Part shown: positions 10,748 through 23,515 of the stretch, piece by piece
How positions within the stretch are numbered: position 1 is the first letter of the stretch
How the letters are laid out: every line of letters starts with the position of its first letter
Program-made: the position numbers and the translations under genes
The notes under the pieces: generated by a model
Database searches by the model: none
The model's input: the letters and a program-made list of their open reading frames with translations, nothing else
What the model was told of the DNA's origin: nothing
NCBI GenBank assembly: GCA_034231615.1
Contig: CM067298.1
Span: forward strand, 49,643,832 to 49,707,831
DNA length: 64,000 nucleotides
Reading direction: 5' to 3'
DNA from: Meghimatium bilineatum
Taxonomy: Eukaryota > Mollusca > Gastropoda > Stylommatophora > Philomycidae

Positions 10748-11862
10748 GCCAGTATTGAGGTACGGTATCAAGTGGTACAGGTAAGGGTGTACCTCAATAT
10801 ATCTAACAGTGACCACCATCCCTTACACCCAAAACCAGATAAGACAAATGAATAACGATTCAGGCGCGGAAAATCGCGTTGACAGAAGCAGAAGACATGT
10901 CTTTCAAAGTGTGTGGATTTGAAGTATCTACAGGATGTGAATGGCTGACGGTGGAAAAGCATAAACAGTCTCTGACAAATGTAGTTATAACGTTTTGAAA
11001 TTGACGGATATCATGACAGAGGTAAAATTACATGACCTTATTGCAGTTGTACAAAAAACCGCAAGACATTATCATATGCACAGATGGCCCAGTCACCACA
11101 GAAATTATTAAATGTAGATATGGTTTTGATGCATACACAACTGGAAAAAGTTGCTTCAAAAACCGTCTGCCTATTCCACTACAACATCGAGCATGACAAT
11201 TAAAACAGAAGCGGAGACTGCAGCACTCGGTTGTTAACTGAAATATTAACTCACACGATGAAATTCTGATTCATAGAGCAAGATGCGAAAGATATAAAAG
11301 ATATAATTTATTATATGACGACACTCTGGTCAAAAAGTGGCCAATGGTCATTGAAAAGGCTCATTCATTGGCATGTATGGTGTAGTTGATGGAACAGTTT
11401 TGAAAATAGATTGGGGGAGTTCTTATCCTAATAATATAGCCATTTATTTTCTACAGAGCGATGAGGACGTTGCTTATTTATTTTCTGCAGTTTTCATTAT
11501 CTGCGGCACTACTTCATTAGTTTCAATGTATATTTATTGCCTTCTCAGTATTTCTCTGTCTTTAGATATGCACTTGCTCGGTTTTTGTTGCATTTATTTT
11601 GTCACTGTATACATGCTTGTGCATGTCCTTTTATAATTTGTGTCCCTGGTGTTAATTTATAATCCATTTTTTATGGCTTCCATGTACGTGGTATCGTTAA
11701 TGTGTTTATTACATTATACGTATAACGTCGAATAATTAATTTTCTGACTGAAAAAAAAACAGTTCATATAAATCTGCACATTAATTATAATTATTATTTT
11801 AGTTGTTAATACTGTATTTAGTATGTCATGATATTTGTGAAGGTTATGTTACTAATATGTAC
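10748..11862. other. Intron 5 sequence, nothing recognised
   Basis: No confident coding, RNA or repeat feature. A small plus-strand open frame (11373-11636) is hydrophobic, T-rich and unrecognised. Confidence 0.45.
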
Positions 11863-11950
11863 CTGCGTAACAAATTCCACTAAGCATTTGTCTCTCCAAA
11901 GGCGGTGCCCAGCGTGACCACACTACATACATAGCTGGCCAAACAAAGCC
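11863..11950 (-). CDS. SLC17A5-like: SLC17 transporter exon 5
   Basis: 88-nt exon with acceptor ...GCTTGTCTAG (11951-11952) and donor GCAG|GTACAT (11862). It reads [20 protein letters not shown] then QMLSGICYA. The [10 protein letters not shown] block is the most diagnostic SLC17 signature, lying at the cytoplasmic end of TM4 and containing conserved Arg and Glu residues. Phase 0 in and phase 1 out fit exons 4 and 6. Confidence 0.94.
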
Positions 11951-12063
11951 CTAGACAAGCATATTTAACATTAAAAAGTTAGGAAATTAAATAAATACCA
12001 AAATCTTGTTTTTAAATAAATATTATTTAATCATCTCTCGCAGCCTATTGTGAAAATATTTGG

Positions 12064-12140
12064 AACCGCTGTAGCTCAGTAGTTAGTGTACTATCCATCC
12101 CATTTGAGATTTCCAGATTCGGCATTCTTTTTCCATTACA
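12064..12140 (+). repeat. tRNA-like SINE head, degenerate
   Basis: TGTAGCTCAGTAGTTAGTG resembles an A box, and AGATTCGGCATTC, 33 bp on, resembles a B box (GGTTCGANNCC). The acceptor stem is not convincing, so it is scored as a tRNA-derived SINE remnant rather than a tRNA gene. Confidence 0.35.
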
Positions 12141-12474
12141 CAAGCATGTCGACTACAAAAGTTTTATTCATCGACTCAAACTAAGGATTTTGATACTTTA
12201 TCTTCTCGCAAAGTATATGCTACAGGTGTGATGTTGCCCACATCATCTCTAGTTTTGCAGCCAGCCAATACAATATAGGCGCATGCTCTTCTATTTGACG
12301 TGTTATTCCCTGTCATCACTGCTCCTATGTAAACCTACCAATTATGTGCAATCTACCTTGTTTCTTCCAGCGCCATTCTAAAAATGTCTTCAAAACCCTG
12401 TGTCCATCAACGTCTTTGGCGGCCACTTTTTCTCTTTCCTGGAGTTTTCCCTCACCATGTAGTCATCCCATGCG

Positions 12475-12745
12475 TTGTCGGTCCCGAAAACGAGCATAGA
12501 AAAGTGACACTATTATATGCCATGCAGGTAGCAAGACGCCATTAAATAGTTTTTGTGTGTGGGGTTGGCTGTCATATCTCATAAAGGATCAAGTGACTTT
12601 AAACCAAACTGATGTCTGATATATAATTTCCAAATGCAAATATATCGCATCCAAGCTTTAAACCATGATATAATTCCGTATTCCGTTCTTTAGAGTACAT
12701 CCTGCTAGCCTGGTGACGTTTATGAAAACAACATATAAGAAGAAT
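12475..12745 (+). mobile_element. Degenerate copy of the 280-bp SINE-like family
   Basis: GCGTTGTCGGTCCCGAAAA..GAGCATAGAAAAGTGACACTAT, GGGGTTGGCTGTC and TACATCCTGCTAGCCTGG follow in the same order and spacing as in the well-preserved copy at 49149-49428. Heavily mutated; no tail or target duplication remains. Confidence 0.5.
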
Positions 12746-12783
12746 TGATTCTACGCAAATGTGGTTTTTAACATGCCTAAATT

Positions 12784-13515
12784 ATGTTGACAAAGGAAAT
12801 GTTACAGTTGATGGACACGAGAAGACAAAGTAAACAATACGAAGGTGTATATAAAATAATTTATAAAGCAATTAAACACAAATTTAAGGTGATGAAAGAG
12901 GCAGGTCTCTTATTTATATCTGCAAGGAACATGAGGAACAGAGACAAGACACACAGTATATTACACATAAACATGAAAAATAACATGAATTACAAAGCAC
13001 TTAACAAATAGTTGTTTCAAAAGAAAGATGGTAAAAAAAATAACCGGCAAAGAGAAATTAGTAATTAGATGGTCAGCGTATATAACATGTGCTTGATAAC
13101 AGTAGCACATCAGAAACAAGCATACATGACCAACCAATGTTAGGGTCCGTCAATAATGAAAGCAGAAGTCATGGACCAAAAAAAAATATATGAAGAAAAA
13201 CACATCCCAAGGACCAGATAACATCACCACTGCAGAAATTAAAGCTTTTGGTGTATTATGCATACAAGTGATAGTAAATAGCTGACTGCCATCTACAACA
13301 GTGAATACATGAAGATCTTTTGAAATCTGTCTTCGTAGCTCTACGAAAGCAATCTGGTGCCAAAGATTGCGGTGAATGTCGCACAATTAATTTAATGCGT
13401 CATGTGACAAACATTATCAGTTTTATTGCAATGAGAAGAATGAGAAGGAAATTAAAAACCAGAAATTGGAGATATGCAATTGCGGGTATCATGATGTTTA
13501 ATATTTTTAAATAAT
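12784..13515 (+). pseudogene. LINE fragment: pre-RT linker and RT N-terminal part
   Basis: Opens with LTKEMLQLMDTRRQSK, the WLTxEILxLMxxRR linker between endonuclease and RT. After frameshifts it continues with PSIMKAEV, the TSxGPDNIT-type motif and LLTAIYNSEYM. It closes with KSVFVALRKQSGAKDCGECR and MRRMRRKLK, the RT motif 0/1 region. It stops before the catalytic palm. Same family as 9617-10300 but on the opposite strand. Confidence 0.8.
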
Positions 13516-13519
13516 ATTG

Positions 13520-15680
13520 AAATGACCGTTTCTTTCGTCATGGCATGTCGCATTTTGAACGAACGATTCTCACGCGTGTTATGGCATATTTTCACATATC
13601 ATATAGTGAAAAGAATATATCTAAGATTCAATCTACCCTTCACTATATATTCTTAGTCAGAGTGAAATAGTGCAGTACGTTTCCACTGTCTGCAATTGGA
13701 GTTGGGGCAAAGTTCCCGTCAATTGAGCCAGAAACACAATAATGAATAGATGACGATGAAACGACCCATTCATGTGTGAGCATGGTATCATTTATTGTTC
13801 CATAGCCTTTCAGACCAAAACAGAGATCTTTACTTGAGTAGTAGTAGTATATGATATGGTAAACCATGGTAGCAACCGCAGCGAATCAGTCTATTGGAGT
13901 CAGTTAGCGGAGCCCCTTAGCTGAGTCACTCAGACTGCTGTCTAGCGGGACTGAATTTTGAATGGAAAAAAAATAAAAATATATTTCACTATTTTAATTT
14001 AAATATTTTAATTTTAATTTGTTAATTAAATTCCTTTTAATTTAATGTTTTTAATTTTCTAAATTTCATTTTTAATTTGATGTGCTTATATTTTACTTAT
14101 ATTATATTTTGTTTATATTTTATTCACTGCTTTCTACATTCTTACAATTTTATAAAGTTATATAAACAATTCTGTTTATTCATGTTCTATCCTTCATGAG
14201 AGTGTGTGCATGTTTTGGTGTCTCATGACACCCTTCAACTTTCTCTGGAGTTATCTCAGTGGTGTATTCGTCTTTATGTGACCAGTTCTACAGATGGTGT
14301 AGGGTGTGGCTTGATATCGACAAAACCTAAATATATGTTTATATTACAGTCGAGAGGATTCATATAATGTTGTAATGTTTTTGATAGTCTCACTTTATCG
14401 ATCTTAGACAAATATTCAAGATCGAAATCCTGCCTCATTTGATGATCCGGATCAGGTATATTTTCTGTTAATTAATGTATCGCGTTGTTCTTTTTTAATA
14501 TACACCGAACATAAAGATAGTGTAATTATCATAATGCATTGCTGTTTCCTGTTATTAGAAATGGTGTAATTATGATAATGCATTACTGTTTCTTGTTATT
14601 AGAAATGACACGAACAAGAATCTATTGATATTTCTAAATTAAATGTTGTTGTTGCCGTGGGAAATTATACGAGTATTTTGCAAAGTTGTACAAAAACATC
14701 ATACATGTACGACTGGTCTATTACATGAAACTGACTTGCTTACCTACACCCAGTGAATGGTTAGTTTATTCTTAAATTATAATATGCGATCGTCAGAAGG
14801 TGGTTCTAGACTACGTGTGCTAAGAGTAGAAAAAATATTACGAGAAAATTTCGTTTAAAAAATTTACAAACGTGTGAAATCTATGTATTTACAAGAAAAA
14901 GCTAGTTTCTGTTGTGCTCTATGGAGACTTTTAATATTTGACCGATTTGTATAAAATCTGATATGGTTACTCTTGAATTCATGGTATATCGGCTGCCAAC
15001 ATGAAAAATAGGAGAAGCTAGTGATAACTGTCATGTAGTCCGACATAGCTAGCTATTAATATTATTAGTTAATCTTTTACCTATGACCACTATGAGAAGT
15101 GCGAAGCTCAAATAAAGAAATGCGAGAGCATATACCTAGTATTTCTGTATTTTCAATTAGTTCAATGTTTACTTTTTTAATATGTTTATTATTGTTTCTC
15201 TTTGCTTTTCTGCAAATATCGTGTATATATTTGTCTATGAGGCAATCACATAAAATTGATTCCCACATGCCTTTCTGTTATTGAAATCGTATTGCCAAAT
15301 TTTCACAATAACGGATGTTGCTATGATGAGAGTACACAATTTATAAAAGTATAATTTTATGCCTTATACCGCCTATTTAGGCCGCCAAATCAGACTTCCG
15401 CTAGTGACTTCCTTTGATGGTGTTTCTCTAATCAAGTGTGGGTCATTATGTCGATCGTTGGATTAATGAACTAACATCGGTAAAGTCCAGACCGATTTGT
15501 GTAACAGATATAAGTTCATTCCAATTCTTTTTCATTCAAACGAATAGCTTTGAACAGACAGAATTGGGGAAATCTAACCTCTGCCCTATGCGCTAACTTC
15601 AGTGCAAAGGGAAAATGAATGCATGCATAAATGAATCCAGAATAGCCCAGTTTTGTACTAAGAATTCCCAACGTTCGATT
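13520..15680. other. AT-rich intron 4 sequence with a short duplication
   Basis: No recognisable gene. Very T/A-rich at 13970-14160. Short open frames on the minus strand (13643-13867, 14864-15268) have no family resemblance. Confidence 0.5.
14519..14608. repeat. Two-copy tandem duplication, ~44-bp unit
   Basis: GTGTAATTATCATAATGCAT...TTATTAGAAATG occurs twice back to back with about three differences (TATC/TATG, GCTG/ACTG, TCCTG/TCTTG). Confidence 0.85.
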
Positions 15681-15682
15681 CT

Positions 15683-17930
15683 AGAGACGTAGTAGTACAG
15701 TAAGAAAAACTGTGTGTGTTTCCGTTTATTTGCTCATGTAACACACAACTGCCGTTGATGACGCGCGGTTCCGATGGCTGTTCCGGTAATGTAGCTCATA
15801 TAAGAGAATACTGGACCAGTCGGTGAGGCGTCATGACACACCATCTTGAGTCTCAGTGGCAGGTGGTGTTATATCCTTTGTTCTGTTGGTTTCGTTAATA
15901 TGGATCATATAACACACAAGAAAACTAGTTTGTGTAGAGATCGTGCAGAGGTCGCGCATGTGGATAAGGAATACATGTGATAAGGGTTTATATCTCATAT
16001 AACAAACTGGTGGTGCAGAGGTTGTGTAGGCCGTACTATGATCGTGCAGAGCTTTCAAGAGGTCTTGCCGTGATCGCGTAGGATCCTGCAGAGTTCGTCG
16101 GGCAGTTTACGCACAGGGATCGTGTATTATCGTGCAGATCTTAAACAGGCGCTGGCAGAGGTCGAGCAGAGGTCATGCAGTCTGTGCAGACGTCGTACAG
16201 GCTGCCATGATGTGGTGCATTGATTGCATAGTCTAGTGCAGAGGTCGTTCCCTGATCGGGCAGTAGGCGTACTATGCTTTTGCACTGGTCGGGTAGGGCG
16301 GCCACTGGTCATGTTGAGTCCTTTTATACAAAGAAAGTAATATATGCATAAAACATGGAGTGGATAAGGATACGATTTATAAGGGTGATAAGAACACGTA
16401 TCACAATATGACGGCCAATATCAAGTTAAATCAGATTTTCTATGGATTTATGGAGATGGTGTCTTTTAGATGTTGGATTGTGGCTTTTACAGAAAAATAT
16501 TGTCCATCTAGAGGTAACACTAAATAGCAATCTGGTAGAGATCAACTGCAGCGAACTTTTCTACTGTGATACATGGCGCTTGGGCAAAATCCTACTTATC
16601 AGTCAAATCAGGCTGAAGCTGGTTGTCGTCCGGTTACTCGATTCAAAAGAGGAGGCTGGAAAATTTCTGGTGAAAAAGTATTTTCAATCTAGAGTCACAT
16701 CAATTTAGAGTCACAAAACGCAGGAATGTGGTAGAAGTCAACTATAACGAACGTATCCACTGCGCTATTTTAGATCCGGTCCAAAGCAGAACATAATGTA
16801 TTTCTTTCGTGTGAAGGCCAGGATAAAAATCCAGCAAATGATTTCCAGCTGCTAGAAGGACATGGGATTTTAGGTGAAATTTATTATCTAGAAAATCGTG
16901 CTATCCTAGAAAGTCAGGCTAAAAGTTCAGATTTCCAGGTGTTGCAAGGTCATAGGATTTTACAGCGAAATTGCTCCTCTAGAAGATTACGCTATCTCAA
17001 AAAGTGTGCAGCTGATTATATCCATCTATTAGGATGAATATGTTATTGAGATCTAAACACATCCGTACATAGAACAGAAAATTCAACGGATTTAGCGAAT
17101 AATCAACTTTTTTATCTTATCAAGGGAATTTGCAGTAAAGACATAACCTGTTACCACAGAAACCCATTAAATTAAAAACTATAATCACTTTATTTCTTTT
17201 GCTTTCTCTCTAGATATTGGTCTGTATCTGAACAATAAAAACTTTGCATCTAAGAGGATAATATCATTAGGATAACACACACACACACCAATCAGGCAAT
17301 AGTAGGAGACATTCGGTGAGAATACATCAGTAATAATCCAGAGGAATATTCATCCCTTAGCTATTTACAGCTGTATCTGTTTATATATATATATATAGCA
17401 CATTTAAAACGTTGTTTGATGTCTAAAGAAGCGTTTTCTGTATTTATATTAAATACATATATAATCTATATATTAAATACACTCTACGCAAATATAAACT
17501 CACAACTGACTAGAGAGAAATTGTATCAGATAATCTATGAATTTGAATATTTAGCATTGTTTTTATTTCCAACGTTCAAACAATCACACAGGTAAACTGA
17601 CCAGTTTGCGTAACTTATCTGCACCCTCTATAATTACCATTTCAACAACGGAAAATGTTCCATCGATTACGGTCATCAAAGACCAATTACGAGGTAGTCA
17701 AGTACCTGAAGCGCAGAATTTACTCAGCGCTGAAATTAATACAGGGGAATAAATTAGCCAATAACAATTTAATTACATGGAAAAAGTATTCTTTCGCGAA
17801 AACGGCAACGCTTTTCGTAGTCCATGCTTTAATATTATTATCCAAAAAACCCCTGTTAATTATCATTAAGAAACAACTTTTTCACATAGTGAAGTTCAAC
17901 TCGTGATAACCAATTTTATAGAAAAATAAC
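15683..17930 (+). repeat. Left inverted arm
   Basis: Outer arm of the foldback-like element. The outer 600 bp is rich in GTGCAGAG/CGTGCAGA motifs. The inner part has degenerate sub-repeats around TTTTAGGTGAAATTTATTATCTAGAAAATCG-type sequence, at roughly 16500-17000. Confidence 0.7.
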
Positions 17931-18689
17931 TGCACTGCAATAGTAAAGCTCTGCCATGGAGGTGATACCAGATACAGATCTTGTAATAATTATTGCTGAT
18001 CGTTCTGCTCACTCGCAACAGCAGGCTATTAGGACCGCAAGAGTGTCATTGTAGTCAAACCATAATCTATACCTGACACGGGGCAATTATCCGAATCCTG
18101 AAATTAATGTGCTTCAGCTGTTTTTAAATTTGCCTATAGTTTAAAGCCCTGCAATCTTTCATAATTAGTTTGTAAATTAGCTTACCATTATATTTTACTA
18201 TAACAATATATATAATATTCGCTAGGTATTATGTACTATACAGTATGCATCCCTATAATAATGGTAAATAGTACACTGTTGTTCAAACCACCAGACGCCA
18301 CAACAATCATTTAGGCAACTATCATCTATTAAAACCAACAACTAGCGTTGCAAATAGTTCCGCAATTCTTTTAATGCCTTTAGAGTGATCTAAAGCTTTA
18401 TGAAACAAATATTCCTCTTCTGTGATAGTTTTTAAAATGGTTCTCACATAGTAAAGCATGAATTATGTCAAATAGGTTCTCACATTGTAAAACCAGGGCG
18501 ATCTCAGATATTGATATTTAGTGGGTAACACACAAAACGATGGTTCTCACATTGTAAAGAAAGAACAGTCACTATAACATAACTACTAATAGCACATACT
18601 GATCAACAGACACACTAGATGTATTCCATAATATGAGTATATACTACTAAGGTGCGTAAGGGCTACCGACGATGTAAGATGTTACAGTA
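17931..18689. other. Spacer of the inverted-repeat element
   Basis: Unpaired centre between the two arms. No coding sequence is recognised. It contains three copies of a 17-bp motif (18431-18557). Confidence 0.55.
18431..18557 (+). repeat. Three dispersed copies of GGTTCTCACATWGTAAA
   Basis: The motif occurs at about 18439, 18475 and 18542 with one substitution among copies, and the spacing differs. Location in the spacer of a long-inverted-repeat element makes a protein-binding array conceivable, but function is unknown. Confidence 0.7.
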
Positions 18690-19176
18690 TACTATTACAG
18701 TTTAACTATTATACTAGAAAATTAGTTATCGCGAGATTAACTTCATTGTGTGAAATAGCTATTTCTTTAATCGTTTTTAATTTTTTTTTCTTAATGATAT
18801 TAAAGCATGGACTACAAGGCGCGTTGTCTCGTTCGTGAAAGAATACTTTTTTCTTATAATTAAATTGTATTAGGCTAATGTATTCCCCTATATTAATTTC
18901 AGTGCGAATAAATTCCATGTGGCAGGCACTCAATTACCCGCTTGGTGGGGGTGGTCTGTGATGCTAGTGGTCGCCGGTACAATTGCTCTAGTTGAAGTTG
19001 TAATTATAGAGCGCAGAACATTTATGCAAACTGGTGAGTTTACCTGTGTGATTTTGTGAATGTTGAAAATAGAAACAATAATAAATATTCAAATTCATTA
19101 CATAATACGATTTCTTTCTAGTAAGTTGTGAGTTTATATTTATATTTGCGTAGAGTGTATTTAATATATGAAGTTA

Positions 19177-19217
<41 letters not shown>

Positions 19218-20890
19218 GAGAGGGATCTGAAAACTGTTTCTTTGGAAACCAAATAAGATTATAGTATATATAATGAGACTGCTACAATAACTAAGGGATG
19301 AATATTCCTCTAGTTGATTACTGATGTATTCTCACCGTACGTATGCTGATAATGTTTGATTGATGCGGGCGTGTTATTCTACTGATCGTAGCATCCTCAA
19401 TGGGGAGTTTCTATTACTCAGATACAGACCATGAGCGAGAGAGACCAAGGGAAAGAGAGTGAGTATTGTCTTCTATAGTAACAGGTTATGACTTTACCGC
19501 AAGGTCCCATGATAAAATAAGAAGGTTGAATTATCAGTTCTATGTAGGGTCTGTTTAGATTTCAATAACGCATTCATCCTATTCGATGGATATAATCAGT
19601 TGCACATGCAGTTGGGATAGCGTGATTTTCTATATAGAAAATTTTACGGTACAATCTAATGACCTGCTAACATCTGGAAACATAGTACGATTAAACAACA
19701 CACTAGGTTTAACAAGCCGACTGCAAATAAACCCCTGTACAACCTTGTAATCTCTGCTTAGTAAGGTTAACGTGACATCTTGACGGAAAATGTCTTTGAT
19801 AATTCTCATGTCATTCTAACAGCTGGAAACCATGTTGTGGACTTTTATCATGGCCTTCATACAGAAAGTTTGGATAGGGCCTTTGTTGTTTGTACGACCG
19901 ATTTGGACCAGATATAAAGTAGCGCAGTGGATAATTTCGCTGAAACTGACCTGTACCACATCTTCTGATATTGGTAGTGTGACCTATAGAATGACAATTT
20001 TACTTCAAAACCCCTCTTCTAACATCTGGAAAACATGACCCATCCCTCACTCCGATACTTTTTTCCACCAGACTTTTTCAACCTCCTTTTTTGAATATAT
20101 TGATCCGAAGACAAACAACTTGAATTAGATCTAACTGATCAGTAGGAAGTTTGTACTTGCTCTAAATAGCACAGTGAAAAATTTTGCTGTAGTTAGCCTC
20201 TACCACATTCTTGGGTAATATCACCTCTAAATAGAGAATGTTACTATAAAAGCCACCTTCTATCATCTAGAACACATCACCTACCTGTCGAACGAGATGA
20301 TCCACAAAAACCTGACTGACCATGATCTTTGCCGTCATATTGATGCTGAGCAATCACAATTTTGGTGATATGGGTTCTTATCAAGCTTATCATCCGCATC
20401 CTTTATCCACTTGACGTTTCATGCATATAATACATTCTTTGTATAAAAATACTTACACGAAAAGTGGCTGCCATTATCCAACCAGTGTACGACCTCTGTC
20501 TACTTCAATTTAAGCTATACACGACCATACACGAGTCATATGTACCACTGCACGAGCACTGCATGAACTCTGCACGTTCCTATGCGATCACAGAACAACC
20601 TCTTGAAAGCCCTGCGCGACGTCTGTACGAGCTCTGTACGACTTGATTGGTATATGAGCTATATTAACGACACCAAGGGAATACAGGAAATAACACTATC
20701 TGCCTCTGAGACTCAAGATGGCGCGTTACCGCGTGTCAGCGACAAACTCAGTATTCTCTTATATGAGTTATATTAACCGAGCAGGCAACGGAACACCGCA
20801 TCATCGCGCGGCATTGAAGGAACTAGTGTTTTGTTATATAAGCGGAACATCACACACAATTATGCTGAAACTATACTACTGACGTTGGTG
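18690..20890 (-). repeat. Right inverted arm
   Basis: Reverse complement of 15683-17930. Contains an (AT)n tract at 19181-19215 absent from the other arm. Internal sub-repeats sit around CTAACATCTGGAAAACATGACC / CTATCATCTAGAACACATCACC-type blocks, spaced roughly 200-350 bp apart at 19670-20290. Confidence 0.7.
19181..19215. repeat. (TA)n microsatellite
   Basis: Alternating AT run within the right arm of the inverted-repeat element. Confidence 0.95.
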
Positions 20891-21247
20891 GTTTTTTAAT
20901 GTTTAAAAAACGACACAACAAAGTCGACGATACATTATCAGAAAAATATTCGTGCCTGTTGGTTTCTGTTTAGGAAAATAAACATATCAGTCATATCACA
21001 CAGTGCTACATTATCCATAACGGACATGTGTTATAATCAATTTCCAACTGCTATATTTCGTATGACTAATATATTCATATTTTCACCCGGGCAACACCGA
21101 GTATTACCTCTAAGTGAACTATAGTTAAGTTTATATTATTTACAATGATAATCCTATTTTTTATATTAACAATAAACTGTACATTATAATGTCTGAGAGA
21201 AATATGTAAAGTATAAGTCATCTACCATTGCTATTCTGCATACTAAC

Positions 21248-21377
21248 CTGACAGATACCTGTAACTAGCCTTAGGAAGTACAATGCTTTGTAGTCTGCAC
21301 GAGCTGCTAATGGGCTTAAGAGGGTAGTAATTGCACACACAAACATAGCCCATCCATAAACACGTTTTCCACCAAAC
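21248..21377 (-). CDS. SLC17A5-like: SLC17 transporter exon 4
   Basis: 130-nt exon with acceptor ...TTGTTATCAG (21378) and donor TGTCAG|GTTAGT (21247). It completes a lysine from exon 3 (AA+G) and reads FGGKRVYGWAMFVCAITTLL then SPLAARADYKALYFLRLVTG and ICQ. This is the SLC17 loop 2-3 G.K...G motif, TM3, and the start of TM4 with its FLR...G signature. Ends in phase 0. Confidence 0.94.
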
Positions 21378-22675
21378 CTGATAACAAAAACAAAACAAAA
21401 AAATTACATTCCCGTAATAAAATCACATACAACATAAATAAATAACACACCACCAGTTGTTGTTTTTTTCAGTGTTAACTTCTGCTGTCTCTGTGGCATT
21501 TTTATCTGAACTTCGACTCCTGTTACTGAGAGTTCATAATTTCTCAGAAAACCAACTTGGATTGGAATTCGATGTTAAAAGAAGTCTAAGTTACCAGAAG
21601 GTACTTTTAAAGAAATAACAAATATTTCTGTCATAAAACAAATGTGTATTCTGTTGTTTCTTTTTCCATATATTTCCTTTATTTATGCTAAGATATGTAT
21701 AATTTGTAAGCTTTGTCAGCTATTTCATTTTGGGTAATACAGAAGAACGTACTAAAGTGTATTATGTTGTCCAATTCGACAGTGGGTTTGATATTTTTGA
21801 TTATAATTGTGTGATTATAATCCTTCTTCATTAAAAAGATATTGCGGAGATTCCACTTACCTTCAGAAAAAATTATTAGTCTTATATTGAGGAACGAGTT
21901 TTTCAACAGCGGACGATTTTGTAAGTTGGTTATATCAGAACGTTCGTTTGAGAATGTTAGAAAGCCAGAAGACGGAACTAAGGATGTTTGGTAGTGGACG
22001 TCGTTCACGTGAATTTTATTGCCCCAATAGTCACACAGAAATCTTGTCCACCAAAATACATCACTTGTATATCGATGCTAACTGTGCACCATGTCATAGC
22101 TCGTTCTGTTATCAGGGCGACGCTCTACTAACCACAAATTTAGGAACAATCTCACACAGAAGAAGATATCAAACCAGTATCTAGTACACAAGATACCTCT
22201 CTCTAAGTTATATCTCCATCCTAGAGTGTACACATTCAAAGAAGTTAACAGTTGATTACTTGCTCGTCAGAATTTTCCTGTGAACAAATAATTCCCCCTA
22301 GGTTAACCCCTAATGTTATCATTATCTGTAGGTAAATGTTGCCACCACAAGCTGCATTTTATTTATTCTTTGGCAAATATGTTCATGCTCTTATTATTGT
22401 CCCTATTATCTACTCTCTATTGTGATATCAAGCACAGTTTTTTCATAAATAGCTCATTCAATTCCTCTTGACGCCTGAGTGACCATTGGTGAACCTTTCA
22501 GTGATACTACATTTAAACATTTATGAGATACTGTATTCTTTTTGCTGTTTCATTTTGCAGGAATTACAAGCGATTAGCTATTATTTTATTGTACAAATGT
22601 TTCGTGTCTCAACGGGTTCCTTAATTACCAAGAACATTTTGACTGTAGACCGCGTGCAATATCGTTAGCTTCATA
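21378..22675. other. Intron 3 sequence, nothing recognised
   Basis: Open frames at 21688-22008 (minus) and 21948-22184 (plus) have no recognisable homology. No repeat pair noticed. Confidence 0.45.
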
Positions 22676-22679
22676 CTTC

Positions 22680-22990
22680 ATACTCTGAGGAGTTCTATGT
22701 TTGAGACGAATTTGACACTTTCGCTGCTCTAGGCAAGTTTCTCCAGTCTTCCTATGTCTCTTCTCCGTCTAAGCTTTCCGGTTATTGCTAAATGTTCAAG
22801 TTTTAGTTCCTTTATCACATGCCCTAAAAATCTTGGTTGTCTTCTGGTAATTTTCGCTATAATTTGTCGTTTTATTACAGAATATCTGAAGATTTCTACA
22901 TTAGTTTACTTGAAAACACTTCAAATACCAGACCTAAATTCCTTTTACGATCATGTTGGATAGATATTAAGCGAGTTTGGCTTGTTTTGA
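22680..22990 (-). pseudogene. LINE C-terminal fragment
   Basis: The minus-strand frame gives RYSVIKRQIIAKITRRQ then FLGHVIKELKLEHLAITGKL. This is the post-RT C-terminal block (R...FxGHV.R...LE..ITGKIxGRR.RGR) found in RTE/CR1-type LINEs. Short and broken; same type of fragment as 59320-59556. Confidence 0.7.
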
Positions 22991-23411
22991 TTTATTCAGC
23001 TTGGAAGAGGATCCATGCCGTGTTTGTACTTGTGGTTTTGCAAGACATGGAATAGTACACATGTTGTAGCCTTCCAAACCGTCAACAGAGATGTGTATGT
23101 GTTTTGACTCTTTGCCAACGACGCTCATATTACCCTTGAAATAATGTAACTAGATGTAAATAATGTAAACAGTGTAGGTCGTACTAAGGATATCATGAAT
23201 TGAAGACATCTGAAATCTAATGTTATGAAATGCAATAGTTCTTGCTATCTCTCCATATTAATTCTAAAATGCTCATAGTTTTACTCGTTTTATTCCACAT
23301 TCGCTCATTCCCCCAAAAATCCGGTCATTAACTGCAGTATTATCATTCACCATTATGTGGTTTAACAATGCAGTATATTAGCATAAGGAAAATAACACCG
23401 GAATAACTTAC

Positions 23412-23515
23412 TTTTGTGATAGCAAACCTCCTGGTAGTTGAGTTATCATATAGCCCCAGAAGAATGCACTCAATAATAGACCTTGAACTTCCTTAGACCA
23501 TTCAAACTGTCCATC
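23412..23515 (-). CDS. SLC17A5-like: SLC17 transporter exon 3
   Basis: 104-nt exon with acceptor ...TTGAGTCCAG (23516-23517) and donor CAAAA|GTAAGT (23411). It begins in phase 0 and reads DGQFEWSKEVQGLLLSAFFW then GYMITQLPGGLLSQ. In SLC17 proteins the W....G..L.SFF.GY..TQ.PGG block is the end of the luminal loop plus TM2, and it is near-universal in the family. Confidence 0.94.

Larger units (their letters stand above)
15683..20890. mobile_element. 5.2 kb long-inverted-repeat (foldback-like) element
   Basis: The segments 15683-17930 and 18690-20890 are reverse complements over about 2.2 kb, diverged by perhaps 20-30% by eye, around a 760-bp spacer. Landmarks pair symmetrically: ATGACGCGCGG (15759) with CATCGCGCGGC (20803), TATGACGGCC (16407) with TTGCCGTCATA (20330), and CATAACCTGTTACC (17141) with GTAACAGGTTATG (19479). 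Also ATTCATCCCTTAGC (17348) pairs with ACTAAGGGATGAAT (19292), CTCTACGCAAATATAAACTC (17482) with its complement at 19132, and TTCTTTCGCGAA (17790) with GTTCGTGAAAG (18832). Outer ends resemble each other (GACGTAGTAGTACAGTA left; TATACTACTGACGTTGG right). No transposase frame is visible, so it looks non-autonomous. A half copy lies at 53280-55425. Confidence 0.75.
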
